Positions 8,275 through 17,117 of a stretch of 64,000 bases of DNA are shown in pieces (positions within the stretch are counted from its first letter, which is position 1; the number at the start of each line of letters is the position of its first letter). The notes under the pieces were generated by a model. That model saw nothing but the letters and a program-made list of their open reading frames with translations. It searched no databases and was not told the origin of the DNA. The stretch comes from Actinoplanes sp. SE50/110 (GTDB taxonomy: Bacteria; Actinomycetota; Actinomycetes; Mycobacteriales; Micromonosporaceae), in the NCBI RefSeq assembly GCF_900119315.1, contig NZ_LT827010.1, forward strand, positions 5,179,001 to 5,243,000. Reading direction: 5' to 3'. The translations under genes were made by a program, and so were the position numbers.

Positions 8275-8778
8275 ATGACGGCTTCACTGGTTGACCGCGT
8301 CGTGCGGTGGAACCTCGACATCGACGGCCAGCTGTACGGCGACGAACGCGAGCGCTACCGCTCCTACGAGGGGATCGTCACCGCCGCCACGCTGCACTCG
8401 ATCCTCATCCCCTGGGCGGCCGGCATCATGGTGTGGCCGCTCGGCCGGCCGGCCGTGCTGCCCCTCGCGGTCGTCCTGTTCCTGCTCTGGGCGCCGATGG
8501 TGCTCTGTTCCGCCTATGTGGCTCGGCGCAAGGCGGGCGTCGATCCGCGCGGCTGGAGTGCGAAACGGACCCTGATCGCGACGCTGAGCGTGACTCCGTA
8601 CGCCGTGTTCGTCGTCGGCGCGATGTATGCCTTCGATCCCGCGGGTGACGCCTGGATCGGTGCGATCGTCGGCAGCGGGTTCGGCGCCATGCTATGCCTC
8701 CTGATGCTGGGCAGGGCGCGACGGCGGCAGGCACTCGCCGCCGCCGAGGCACTCGCCGCCGATGAGGACGAGGACTGA
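8275..8778 (+). CDS. Four-helix membrane protein paired with an XRE regulator
   Basis: 167 residues. Hydrophobic segments lie near residues 35-55, 58-80, 100-120 and 125-145; the ends are charged (N-terminal WNLDIDGQLYGDERERYRSYEG, shortened here to DIDGQLYGDERERY, and acidic tail AADEDED). It resembles the small membrane proteins that are coded just before a Cro-like repressor in many Gram-positive bacteria. Its stop overlaps the next start by one base (TGATG). It may bind or antagonise the regulator; that is inference. Confidence 0.75.
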   Translation: MTASLVDRVVRWNLDIDGQLYGDERERYRSYEGIVTAATLHSILIPWAAGIMVWPLGRPAVLPLAVVLFLLWAPMVLCSAYVARRKAGVDPRGWSAKRTLIATLSVTPYAVFVVGAMYAFDPAGDAWIGAIVGSGFGAMLCLLMLGRARRRQALAAAEALAADEDED

Positions 8779-9017
8779 TGGCACCACCGTCCGGCCCGGT
8801 CCGCGCCGCGGCGACCGACGGCGCGGCCGGCGCCCGCATCCGCCTGGCGCGCCGCGAGGCAGGACTCACCCAGCAGGGACTTTCGGCGGAGGTGAAGGTG
8901 AGCCGGCAGACCATCATCGCGATGGAGACCGGCGACTACGCCCCGTCGGTCTACCTGGCCATCAAGATCGCCCAAGCGCTGGGCGTCACCGTCGAAGCCC
9001 TGTGGGGCGACACCTGA
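8778..9017 (+). CDS. Small XRE-type transcriptional regulator
   Basis: 79 residues, essentially one Cro/C1 helix-turn-helix: IRLARREAGLTQQGLSAEVKVSRQT (motif core LTQQGLSAEVKVSRQT), TIIAMETGDYAPSVYLAIKIA, ending ALWGDT. This matches the YozG/SdpR-like small regulators that travel with a membrane protein. Coupled to the upstream gene by TGATG. The 38-bp palindrome in front of the pair is the natural candidate for its binding site. Confidence 0.85.
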   Translation: MAPPSGPVRAAATDGAAGARIRLARREAGLTQQGLSAEVKVSRQTIIAMETGDYAPSVYLAIKIAQALGVTVEALWGDT

Positions 9018-9234
9018 TCGTCACCTGCCACCTGAATGCCCTGCTCCCACGGGGAGAGCCAGGATCTGAAGCGGCGCACTTCGGTCGAGGCCGTACGTGC
9101 AGGGTCACCGCCGGGCACCATCGGCGGCAGAAGCGGATGCCGGCGGGTCTCTGCCGCCTGGTGAGTACGGCGCAGGCTGCGAGTGCGGGTGAAATCATGC
9201 GGTGCGTTCGTCGCGGCTGGGGCACGATGACGCG

Positions 9235-10833
9235 GTGATCAAGTCGTGGTGGCGAGACCGGAAGTCTGTTCCTGCGCCGGCGGATCCACCGGCGGCCGAT
9301 CCGGTGCGGGCGGCCGTTGCGGAAGCCGCTCGTGGCGGGTGGGAACCGGTCGGCCATCTCACGACGTTGCTCGCGGAGGTTGCCGCCACCGGTGACCGGG
9401 AGTCGGGCTGCGCGGCGCTGGCGGTCCTCGCCGGGTGGCCGCGCGTCGTGGTGCGGCTGGATGAGAACGCACGGCGCGCGTGGTGGCGCCAGCCGCTTCC
9501 GGCATCGCCGGCTGAACGGGTGGTCACCCGGGCGATAGCCGGCGCGTACGAGGCTCCGCTCGCGGTGGCACTGGCCAGCACTCATGGTGACGGACGGGTC
9601 CGCGAGCGGGCGGTTACCGCGATGCTGGCCACACCGTCGGTGGAACTGATGCCGTTGCTGGTGTTGCGGACCGGTGACTGGGTTCGCTCAGTGCGTGACC
9701 GGGCCCGTGCCGGTCTGGCATTGCTGCTCGCCGACGATCCGGCCAGGTATCTGGGCGCCGTGCTGCCGGTGACGACAGCGATCGACCAACGCTGCCGTGG
9801 TGCGTTCGTCGTGACCCAGGTGAAGGCCGCCTTCTCGGCCGCATCGCCCACCGACCGGCGGCTTCTGATGGCGTCATCCCCCCTCGCCTCCCGGCGCTTC
9901 GCCTGCCACCTCGCCCTCGACGGGGGCTTGCTCTCCCCACCGGAACTGCTAGACCTTGCCGAGTCGGGCCCGGACGCGCCGGTACGGGCTCGCGCTGCCG
10001 AGGCGGCCTGCCGCGATGCCGTCTGGCGGCGCCGCCTGACCGCATTGCACCGACTGGCCCGAAGCCGCCGGCCAGAGGTGCGGTCCTTGGCGCTGACCGG
10101 ACTGATCCGCACCGGCAATGACGCCGACGTGGCGTCGCACCTCGCCGATCCGGCACCGCTGGCACGGGCGTTGGCACGCGACGCGGCCCGCCGTGCCGGC
10201 GTCGACGCCGTCGCGTGGTACCGCTCCGCCGTGCTCGACGCACCGACGCCACCGGCGATCGCCGGTTTCGCCGAGGCCGCCCCGGCGCGGGAATCGGCGC
10301 TGCTCCACCCCCTCCTGAACCATCCGGAGGCGAAGATCCGCGCCGCGGCGGTACGGGCTTTGCGTCAGCTCGACGCGACCGAGGCCGCACGGGTCATACC
10401 GCTGCTGCACGATCCGTCCGCGCAGGTGATCCGCGAAGCAGTCGTCGCGTTGCGGCCGATAGTGAAGCTGGTCGACGCGGACCTTCTCTGGCAGCTGCTC
10501 ACCGACGCCGGGACCGCCCAGCGCCGCGGCGGCTACCGCCTGCTCACCGCAGGGACCGTCGCAACATGCCTGCGAGCCGGACTCATCGCCGCAGCTGATC
10601 CGGACCCGAAGCTTGCCGCGCGGGCCCGAGCCGACGTCACGCGCCTCGCCCGCGACGCCACCGCATCGGCCTGGCGCGCCGGCGCAACACCCGAGCTGGT
10701 CATCACGACCCGCGAGCGCACCGAACTCACCGCCCTGCTCCACCACGCCGCGCCGGCCCTCCGGCCCGACACCGTGGACAGACTCGCCACCTGGCTCCAC
10801 ACCACCCCCACCACGGAGGCATTGACGCGGTGA
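9235..10833 (+). CDS. HEAT-repeat protein of unknown function
   Basis: About 532 residues, almost entirely alpha-helical repeats of 30-40 residues of HEAT type (for example VRERAVTAMLATPSVELMPLLVL and KIRAAAVRALRQLDATEAARVIPLL, each shown only in part: RERAVTAML, IRAAAVRALRQLD). Such solenoids serve as protein-binding scaffolds. No catalytic domain is evident. GTG at 9235 is preferred because CACGAT lies 6 nt upstream, the same arrangement as other leaderless starts here; GTG at 9202 is an alternative giving 11 more residues. The 217 nt before it hold nothing recognisable. Confidence 0.7.
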   Translation: MIKSWWRDRKSVPAPADPPAADPVRAAVAEAARGGWEPVGHLTTLLAEVAATGDRESGCAALAVLAGWPRVVVRLDENARRAWWRQPLPASPAERVVTRAIAGAYEAPLAVALASTHGDGRVRERAVTAMLATPSVELMPLLVLRTGDWVRSVRDRARAGLALLLADDPARYLGAVLPVTTAIDQRCRGAFVVTQVKAAFSAASPTDRRLLMASSPLASRRFACHLALDGGLLSPPELLDLAESGPDAPVRARAAEAACRDAVWRRRLTALHRLARSRRPEVRSLALTGLIRTGNDADVASHLADPAPLARALARDAARRAGVDAVAWYRSAVLDAPTPPAIAGFAEAAPARESALLHPLLNHPEAKIRAAAVRALRQLDATEAARVIPLLHDPSAQVIREAVVALRPIVKLVDADLLWQLLTDAGTAQRRGGYRLLTAGTVATCLRAGLIAAADPDPKLAARARADVTRLARDATASAWRAGATPELVITTRERTELTALLHHAAPALRPDTVDRLATWLHTTPTTEALTR

Positions 10834-10891
10834 GACTCGGATCCGCTCGACCACGCCCATGGTGGCTGGGCACCCGGTCTACGGTGCGTCC

Positions 10892-11403
10892 GTGAAGATC
10901 CAGGTGGCCACCGACGGCGTCCGTCTCAACAAGATCAAGCGTCCTGGTGGCGTCTTCTGGTACGACCTTCAGAAGGCCGGGCAGGACAGTGACGGTACGT
11001 GGCTGCGAGGGCCGGCCGGTTCGCCGTGGGGGGCGCCGCATGACGGCGGCACCCTGTCCGTGCCGGTGGTGGTGTTGCTGACGGTGGACCGTCCCTGGGT
11101 GGCCTGGTGGATTGACGATCCTGCCGATCAGCGGCTGGAGATCGACGTCTGCCGTCCGCCGGAGAGGACCGATGCGGGCTGGCGATATGTCGATCTCGAG
11201 TTGGACCCGGTCCTGCACCGGCCTGGCGGGCGTGTCGACATCGAGGACTGGGACGAGTATGAGCAGGCCCGTCGCCACGGCTGGATGAGCGCCGACGACG
11301 CGGACCTTGCCCGGGCCACGGCTGAACGCTGTGCGGATGCCCTGCGGCAGGGGCCGAACCCTGGATTCGACGCGGATGGCACATGTTGCTCGACCCGCAG
11401 TGA
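10892..11403 (+). pseudogene. DUF402-family protein with an apparent frameshift near its end
   Basis: Starts at GTG 10892, 6 nt behind TACGGT. The frame encodes a DUF402-like domain (WVAWWIDDPADQRLEIDV, RYVDLELDPVLH, IEDWDEYEQARRHGWMS). After GPNPGFDA it fails to stop and runs on for more than 1.5 kb through the antisense of the SARP gene. Shifting frame near 11373 restores a short ending GWHMLLDPQ followed by TGA at 11401-11403, so a one-base loss in the GCGGAT stretch is the simplest explanation. Either a real pseudogene or a sequencing error. DUF402 proteins are often nucleotide phosphatases. Confidence 0.6.
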
Positions 11404-11542
11404 GACGAGCCGGATGCCGGCGGCGGGACGGGCGACGAGGAAGCCGCTGTGCGATCGGAGCCACTCCGAGCCGACGGCCACGGCGGGCGACAGAAGAGGT
11501 CAGGCTTGCTGCGCACCCGCCGTCAGCACAGCCGAGGGGGTG

Positions 11543-11644
11543 CTACTTTCTCCGTCCCGCACTGACCACGGCCACCACCACGCCGGCGATCAGCAGTACC
11601 ACGATCAGGCACAGGAACAGGTGCCACGGTTTGATTGCCCCCAT
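11543..11644 (-). CDS. 33-residue single-span membrane protein
   Basis: Begins MGAIKPWHLF, then a hydrophobic stretch of about 22 residues rich in V, L, I and A, and ends SAGRRK before TAG. Lies 24 nt downstream of the SARP gene stop, same strand. The MGAxxPWH opening resembles TatA-like starts but the amphipathic helix is absent. Function unknown; codon use is normal for the genome, so I think it is expressed. Confidence 0.55.
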   Translation of the reverse strand: MGAIKPWHLFLCLIVVLLIAGVVVAVVSAGRRK

Positions 11645-11668
11645 ATCGACGCACCATACCGCGAACCG

Positions 11669-14449
11669 TCAAGGCGAGCCGCCATTCAGCCGGGTGCGGA
11701 TCACCGCGGCGTCCGATTCGCTGAGGTGCCCGACGATCTCCAAAGCTTGGGTCCGGGCCTGCGCCGCCGACGTCTCGTCGCCCGCGGCGGCGCAGGCGTC
11801 GGCCAGGTCGCAAAGGGCCACGGCCTCGTGGAATCGGTCGCCGACGCTGCGGATCAGCGCCACGCAGCGGCTGTAGCACTCGACCGCCCGATGGTGTTTT
11901 CCGTGCCGGCGCCAGATGGAGCCGACCGTGTTCAGGATGGCGGCCTGGGCCCACGCGCTGGTGGTGTGGGCGAGGTCCAGCGCCCGCAGACCGTACTCCA
12001 ACGCCTGGTCGTGCTGGTCGAGTTCGAGGTAGCCGGAGGCGACGTTGTTCATCGCGTTCGCCTGGCCCGACGGGTCGCCGATCTGCTCGAAGGCCTTCAG
12101 GGCCGCCAGGTAGTGGTGCAGCGACTGATGGGGTTGCCGATGCCGTTGGGCGAGCAGCCCCATGGACATGTGGACGCTGGCCTGACCGTGGTGGTCCCGC
12201 GCTGCGGCGAATGCGGTGAACGCCTGCCGGTAGGCGTGCCGCGCGTCGTCGATCCGGCCCTGCTCGGTGAACGCGCGGCCCAGGTTGCGGTGGGCGTGGG
12301 CCTGCGCGGTCCAGTCGCCGAGGTGCACGGCCGCGGCCAGGCCGGCCTGCTGCACGGTGATCTGGAGGTCCCACTGCCGCCGGTGGTCGAGGTAGTCGCG
12401 CAATCCCCAGGCCAGCAGCCAGGCCTGCCGGTGGTGGCCGGTCGACAGCGCGGCCGGCACCAGCCGCAGCAGCACCGGGCTTTCGGCCGTGAACCAGGCC
12501 ACCGCGTCCTTCAGGTCGTCGACCTGCTCAGCGGCGGTACGCTGCGGCGCGACCAGCGGAATCGATCCGACCCGGCCGGGCAGGAGCAACTCGGCCGCGT
12601 GCAGGGTCATCGCGGCGTAGTGCTCCAGCAGCCGCAGCCGGGCTGCTCGGCGCTCCTGCGGCGGTTCGCCGGATTCGGCGAGTCCCACCGCGTACGCCCA
12701 GAGAAGGTCGTGCGCGGCGAACCGGCCGTAGGTGGGCTCCGACAGCAGGTTGGCGCGGGTCAGTTCGGCGAGGATCCGGCGGGCCTGGCCGATCGGGAGG
12801 TCGGCGAGGGCGGCGGCGGCGTGCACCGAGACGTCCGGGCCGGGGTGCAGCCCCAGCAGGCGGAACAGGCGGGCCGCGGGCCGGCTGAGCGCCTGGTAGG
12901 ACCAGGCGAACACCGAGCGCAGGTCACTCGCCCGGTCCCCGGTTCCCAGGGTGTCCAGCGCGGTCCGTGACTCGGCCAGCTCCGCGGCCAGGTCGCCGAG
13001 GGTGAGCCGGCGGCTCTGGGACATCCGGGCGGCCACGACCGCCAGCGCGAGGGGCAGCCCGGCACACCGGTCGACGATCCGGTCGAGGGCGCCGGTGTCG
13101 GCGTCGATCCGGTCGCCGCCGAGCCGCCGCCGCAGCAGCCGACGGCCCTCGGCATGCCCGAGCAGGCCCAGCGCAACGGGTGTCGCGCCGTCGGTGGCCA
13201 CCAGGCCCGGGAGCTGGTTGCGGCTGGTCACGATCACCAGGCAGCCGGGGGCGCCGGGCAGCAGCGGCCGGACCTGTTCGGCGTCCCGGGCATTGTCCAA
13301 CACGACCAGCATCCGCTTGCCGGCGAGCAGGCTGCGATACAGCGCCGCCTGCCGGTCGGTCGCCGGCGGGATCCGGTCCGGGCGCATCCCGAGGGAGTGC
13401 AGGAGCCCGCGCAGCGCGTCCTCCACGCTCATCGGTGCCGCGGAGGCGTCGAAGCCGCGGAGGTTGACGAACAGCTGCCCGTCGGGGAAATGTGGTCGCA
13501 CCCGCTGCGCCCAGTGCACGGCCAGCGACGTCTTGCCCACTCCGCCGCTGCCGCTGATGGTCGCGATCACCGCGGGCGCGGACGGCCGGCCGACGGCCGT
13601 GAGCACCTCGTCGAGTTGGGCCACCTGGGGCTCGCGGCCGACGAAGGTGGCGAGGTCGGCCGGCAACTCGGCGGGCGCGACCGGGGCGTCGGCGACGGTG
13701 AGACCGGGCGTGGCCGCCTCCGCCGACAGGACGGTCCGGTGCAGGTGCTGCATCTCCGGTCCGGGTTCCAGGCCCAGTTCCTCGACGAACACCGTGCGGG
13801 TGTCGCGGTACACGGCGAGTGCTTCCTGACGCCGGCCGCCGCGGTACAGCGACAGCATCAGCAACCGGCGGGCGCGCTCGCGCAGCGGATGCTCGTCGAC
13901 CAGGCGTTTGAGCCGGGCGGTCACCTCGTCGTGGTCACCGAGCTCAAGCCGGGCCGCGAGCCAGTCCTCCCGCGCCTGCAGGTGCAGTTCGTCGATGTCC
14001 GGGCTGAGCCGGGCCCGCAGCACGTCGTCCGCGATGTCGCCGAGCAGCGGGCCGCGCCACAGGGCCATCGCCTGGGCCAGGATGTCCGCCCGGGTCTCCG
14101 TCACGTCGGTTGCCCGGCCCCGGCTGACCAGGGCGGTGAACCGGTTGATGTCGACGGCCTGCGGCGCGACGTCGAGGAGGTATCCCGCCTCCCCGCCGAC
14201 GATGTAGTGATGCTCCGGGTCGACGGCCCGGAACGCGGCCCGCAGATGGGAGATCATCGCCTGGATGGCGCCGCGGGCCCGGTGCGGCGGGTCGCCGTGC
14301 CACAGCAGGTCCGCGATGCGGGCGACGGGGACGGGCCGCCCGGCGTCGAGCGCCAGGACGGCCAGCGCGCACCGTTCCTGCTTCCGGCCGAGGGGCACGG
14401 TTTGCCCATTGTGGACAGCGCGCACCGCACCGAGTAGCTGGAAGTCCAC
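11669..14449 (-). CDS. AfsR/SARP-type regulator with NB-ARC and TPR domains
   Basis: 926 residues from GTG 14449. Domains in order: OmpR-like winged helix (VDFQLLGAVRAV to about residue 90), bacterial transcriptional activation domain (to about 245), NB-ARC ATPase with P-loop GSGGVGKTS near residue 300 and the LVVLDNARD Walker B, then TPR repeats to the end. This is the AfsR layout, activators of secondary metabolism or morphology. TAGACT lies 7 nt before the GTG, so leaderless. It is divergent from the secreted nuclease gene, with a 12-bp inverted repeat between them. No biosynthetic cluster is seen nearby, so its target is open. Confidence 0.9.
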   Translation of the reverse strand: MDFQLLGAVRAVHNGQTVPLGRKQERCALAVLALDAGRPVPVARIADLLWHGDPPHRARGAIQAMISHLRAAFRAVDPEHHYIVGGEAGYLLDVAPQAVDINRFTALVSRGRATDVTETRADILAQAMALWRGPLLGDIADDVLRARLSPDIDELHLQAREDWLAARLELGDHDEVTARLKRLVDEHPLRERARRLLMLSLYRGGRRQEALAVYRDTRTVFVEELGLEPGPEMQHLHRTVLSAEAATPGLTVADAPVAPAELPADLATFVGREPQVAQLDEVLTAVGRPSAPAVIATISGSGGVGKTSLAVHWAQRVRPHFPDGQLFVNLRGFDASAAPMSVEDALRGLLHSLGMRPDRIPPATDRQAALYRSLLAGKRMLVVLDNARDAEQVRPLLPGAPGCLVIVTSRNQLPGLVATDGATPVALGLLGHAEGRRLLRRRLGGDRIDADTGALDRIVDRCAGLPLALAVVAARMSQSRRLTLGDLAAELAESRTALDTLGTGDRASDLRSVFAWSYQALSRPAARLFRLLGLHPGPDVSVHAAAALADLPIGQARRILAELTRANLLSEPTYGRFAAHDLLWAYAVGLAESGEPPQERRAARLRLLEHYAAMTLHAAELLLPGRVGSIPLVAPQRTAAEQVDDLKDAVAWFTAESPVLLRLVPAALSTGHHRQAWLLAWGLRDYLDHRRQWDLQITVQQAGLAAAVHLGDWTAQAHAHRNLGRAFTEQGRIDDARHAYRQAFTAFAAARDHHGQASVHMSMGLLAQRHRQPHQSLHHYLAALKAFEQIGDPSGQANAMNNVASGYLELDQHDQALEYGLRALDLAHTTSAWAQAAILNTVGSIWRRHGKHHRAVECYSRCVALIRSVGDRFHEAVALCDLADACAAAGDETSAAQARTQALEIVGHLSESDAAVIRTRLNGGSP

Positions 14450-14524
14450 GAGCCGAAGTCTAGGAGGACTCCGCCAGCGGCCCGCCAAGGTTTTGCCAAG
14501 CGCGGCACTGCACCATGGACGCCG

Positions 14525-14561
14525 CCGGATGTCGGCAGCCACGGGGGCGGCCGACATCCGG
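14525..14561. promoter_or_regulatory. 12-bp inverted repeat between divergent genes
   Basis: CCGGATGTCGGC (14525-14536) is exactly mirrored at 14550-14561 with a 13-nt spacer. It sits between the SARP gene and the nuclease gene, a possible operator. Confidence 0.4.
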
Positions 14562-14637
14562 GCGTCCGGGCACCGTCGTTCGGCCGTCACCCCGTCTATA
14601 CGATCGCCATCGAGTGCCATCGAAACGGGGGAACGTT

Positions 14638-16638
14638 TTGCGAAGACTACTGTCCATGGTGGGCGTGACCGCTGCCGTGCTGAGCACCGTCGTGGGTGTC
14701 CGGCTCGCCGTCACGCAGCAGCCACCGCCGCGGCCGGCGGTGCAGGCCGCGGCCACCGCACCCGACGGGCTGGGCTACCAGCGCGAGACCGTCCGCATGC
14801 TGACCTGGAACATCTGCGGGGAGGCCGGCGGGAGCCGCGGCAGTTCCTCGTACTGTCCGTGGCGGTCCCGGCCGCAGGCCAAGGCCGCCGCCATCGAGAC
14901 CATCATCCGCGAGCGCGATCTCAACGTGGTCATGCTGGAGGAGGTCTGCTATCCGGACGAGGCCGCCGGCCGCGGCGGTGACCGCAACGACCTGTCACCG
15001 CTGATGGCCGCGCTCGGCTCCGGCTGGACCTATCGCACCGCGGTCGTGGCCCGCCCGGACGGCCGATCCGACTGCCGCGGCGGCGACCTGGTCGGCACGA
15101 TCGGCGAGGTGATCGCGGTCCGGGGCACGATCACCTCGTCCACGGTCACGCCGCTGCTGGTCGCCGGCGACCCGAGCTACTACCCGGACGCCGACGAGAA
15201 ACGCACCTCGAACCTGCTCTGCGTGCGGGTCGACGGCTGGCAGAACACGCCGTGCGTGACCCACCTGCTGCACACCACCGACCCGGAGTACGCCCGCGAG
15301 ACCGCGTCGCTGAAGCAGAAGATCGCTGCCGTCGCCCTGCCGGTGCTCGGCGGCGACTTCAACACCATGCAGGGCTCGGCCGCGACCTCACCGATCCGGC
15401 CGCTGTTCGACACGTACCCGGAATGTGACCAGCAGGCCTACTCGCCCGGCGACGCGGTCAACGAGATGACGCATTTCAACAGCGAGGACGCCGCGCCGAC
15501 GGTCTCCCGGCAGAAGCTCGACTACGTCTTCGCCACCTCCGGCTTCGCCTACTGCGACTCGCTCACCGAGTTCGCCGACACCGACGCCAACGTCGCGGCC
15601 GCGGACGACCCGGCGGGCCTGTCGGACCATGCGCCGCTCGTCGCGTTCACCCGCGGGCAGTCGCTGACCTGGAAGTTCGACGAGACCAGCGGTGCCGCCA
15701 CGGCGGACGGCTCGATCAACGGGCTGTCCGGCACGCTGTCGGACGATGTCACCCGCTCCGCCGAGCGGGTCCATTCGCTGCGCTTCGCCGGCTCGGGAAC
15801 GGTCACCAGCGGCGTCGACGGCACCGTCAACAAGTTCGACACCCGCCGCGCGCTCACCGTCTCGGTGTGGGCGAAACCGGACGCGGCGACCGCCGCCGGC
15901 TCGCTGCTCAACCAGGCGGACAACAACGGCCGGCCGATCGACCTGTCCTACACCGGCGGCAGATGGCGGTTCGCGATGGTCACGGCCGACGCCGAGGGCG
16001 CCGCGTCCGACCAGGTCACCGCCCCCGCGCAGACCGGTGTCTGGACACACCTGGCGGCCACCTACGACGCGGTCGCCGGCACGATGGGTCTGTACGTCAA
16101 CGGCACCCTGGCCGGCACCGCGACGCACACCAGACGCGTCCCGAGCGGCACCCCGATCACCGTCGGCGACGGGTATCGGGGCGGCCTCGACGACCTGCAG
16201 CTCTTCCCGTACGCGCTGAGCAGCACCGAGATCACCAAGCTGCGCGCCGCGCAGACCATGCTGCCCGCCGTGCCGACCGGCACGGTCACCGTCCCGGCGA
16301 CCGGCACCGGCGACCCCGGCTGTCACCAGAACGGTGGTTACGGCAAGGTGCCGTCGCTGACCCCACGGCTGACCGCCGTCGTCAAGGACGACGATCCGAC
16401 GGCCGCGGTCCGGGCCGACTTCTCCCTCTGGGACAACACCGACCCCCACCAGCCGCAGCCGATCTACCTGGGCGGCCCGGGCTCGGCCAGCGACTTCGTG
16501 ACCGGCACGGGCACCGTCTCGGTGCCGGTGCCGGCCCTGCTCGACGGCCACTCGTACGGCTGGTACGTCCGCGCCTCCGACGGTACGAACGTGTCCGCCA
16601 CCGCCCCGGTCTGCCACTTCGTGGCGACCTCCTCCTGA
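14638..16638 (+). CDS. Secreted endonuclease/exonuclease/phosphatase with LamG domain
   Basis: 666 residues. TTG start is taken because GGGGGA lies about 6 nt upstream. Signal peptide to about residue 38, then the metal-dependent EEP fold: MLTWNICGEAGG, EEVCY, GGDFNTMQG and the C-terminal SDHAPLVAF motif (residues ~320-330) give the expected Asn, Glu, Asp/Asn and Asp-His catalytic set. A LamG/concanavalin-like domain follows (SVWAKPDAATAAGSLL, YVNGTLAG, GGLDDLQLFPYALS), then a beta-sandwich tail. Probably cleaves extracellular nucleic acid or phosphodiesters at the surface while binding glycans. Ends at a hairpin. Confidence 0.85.
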   Translation: MRRLLSMVGVTAAVLSTVVGVRLAVTQQPPPRPAVQAAATAPDGLGYQRETVRMLTWNICGEAGGSRGSSSYCPWRSRPQAKAAAIETIIRERDLNVVMLEEVCYPDEAAGRGGDRNDLSPLMAALGSGWTYRTAVVARPDGRSDCRGGDLVGTIGEVIAVRGTITSSTVTPLLVAGDPSYYPDADEKRTSNLLCVRVDGWQNTPCVTHLLHTTDPEYARETASLKQKIAAVALPVLGGDFNTMQGSAATSPIRPLFDTYPECDQQAYSPGDAVNEMTHFNSEDAAPTVSRQKLDYVFATSGFAYCDSLTEFADTDANVAAADDPAGLSDHAPLVAFTRGQSLTWKFDETSGAATADGSINGLSGTLSDDVTRSAERVHSLRFAGSGTVTSGVDGTVNKFDTRRALTVSVWAKPDAATAAGSLLNQADNNGRPIDLSYTGGRWRFAMVTADAEGAASDQVTAPAQTGVWTHLAATYDAVAGTMGLYVNGTLAGTATHTRRVPSGTPITVGDGYRGGLDDLQLFPYALSSTEITKLRAAQTMLPAVPTGTVTVPATGTGDPGCHQNGGYGKVPSLTPRLTAVVKDDDPTAAVRADFSLWDNTDPHQPQPIYLGGPGSASDFVTGTGTVSVPVPALLDGHSYGWYVRASDGTNVSATAPVCHFVATSS

Positions 16639-16649
16639 CCGCGACGCTT

Positions 16650-16674
16650 CCGGCCGCGCCGTCGGCGCGGCCGG
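16650..16674 (+). terminator. Hairpin after the nuclease gene
   Basis: CCGGCCGCGCC (16650-16660) pairs with GGCGCGGCCGG (16664-16674) over a 3-nt loop, 11 nt past the stop. Confidence 0.75.
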
Positions 16675-17117
16675 GGGCCCACCGCGATCAGAGCCGCGTC
16701 TTCATCGCCGGCCTCAAGACCGCGACGCCCTATTGCGGCGTACGCCACGACAGCCGACCGCCGCGCCGACCCTGCCCGCAGATCGCTGCAGATCGGCGAC
16801 GCCGGTGACGTCCCGGTTCACTGGTGCGTCAACTCCGCCGCCACGGTCCCGGCATTGATCGGCCAGGAGGACGAGACGTGGCACATCGCTTTCCTCGTGC
16901 CCGTCGCTTTCCTCATGCCCGGCGCTTTCCTCATGCCCGTCGAGACGATCGACCGGCTGGCCACCGCCGGATCCGCCCATGCCTCACCCAGGGCGGCCGG
17001 AGCTGTTCCGGCAAACTCCCGGCTCAGCGACTCAAGGTCGGACGGATCTGTCGACAAGGGGCCGCGAACAGCGATCCCGGCGCTCCGTCGCGGTTCGTTT
17101 CGCCTCTGCTGGACCAA
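16675..17117 (+). other. Intergenic stretch with a startless open frame, probable gene remnant
   Basis: The plus-strand frame ending at TAA 17119-17121 is open from about 16670 but has no ATG, GTG or upstream TTG until 16855. It reads protein-like text (QIGDAGDVPVHWCVNS, ALIGQEDETWHIAF) before an 18-bp triplication and then degrades into low-quality sequence. I read it as the remains of a gene whose 5' end is lost. No family is recognised. Confidence 0.35.
16887..16940 (+). repeat. Three tandem 18-bp units
   Basis: CGCTTTCCTCRTGCCCGK occurs at 16887-16904, 16905-16922 and 16923-16940, differing only at two positions. In the open frame described for this region it encodes a repeated AFLMP(V/G) hexapeptide, looking like in-frame slippage duplication. 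Confidence 0.85.
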
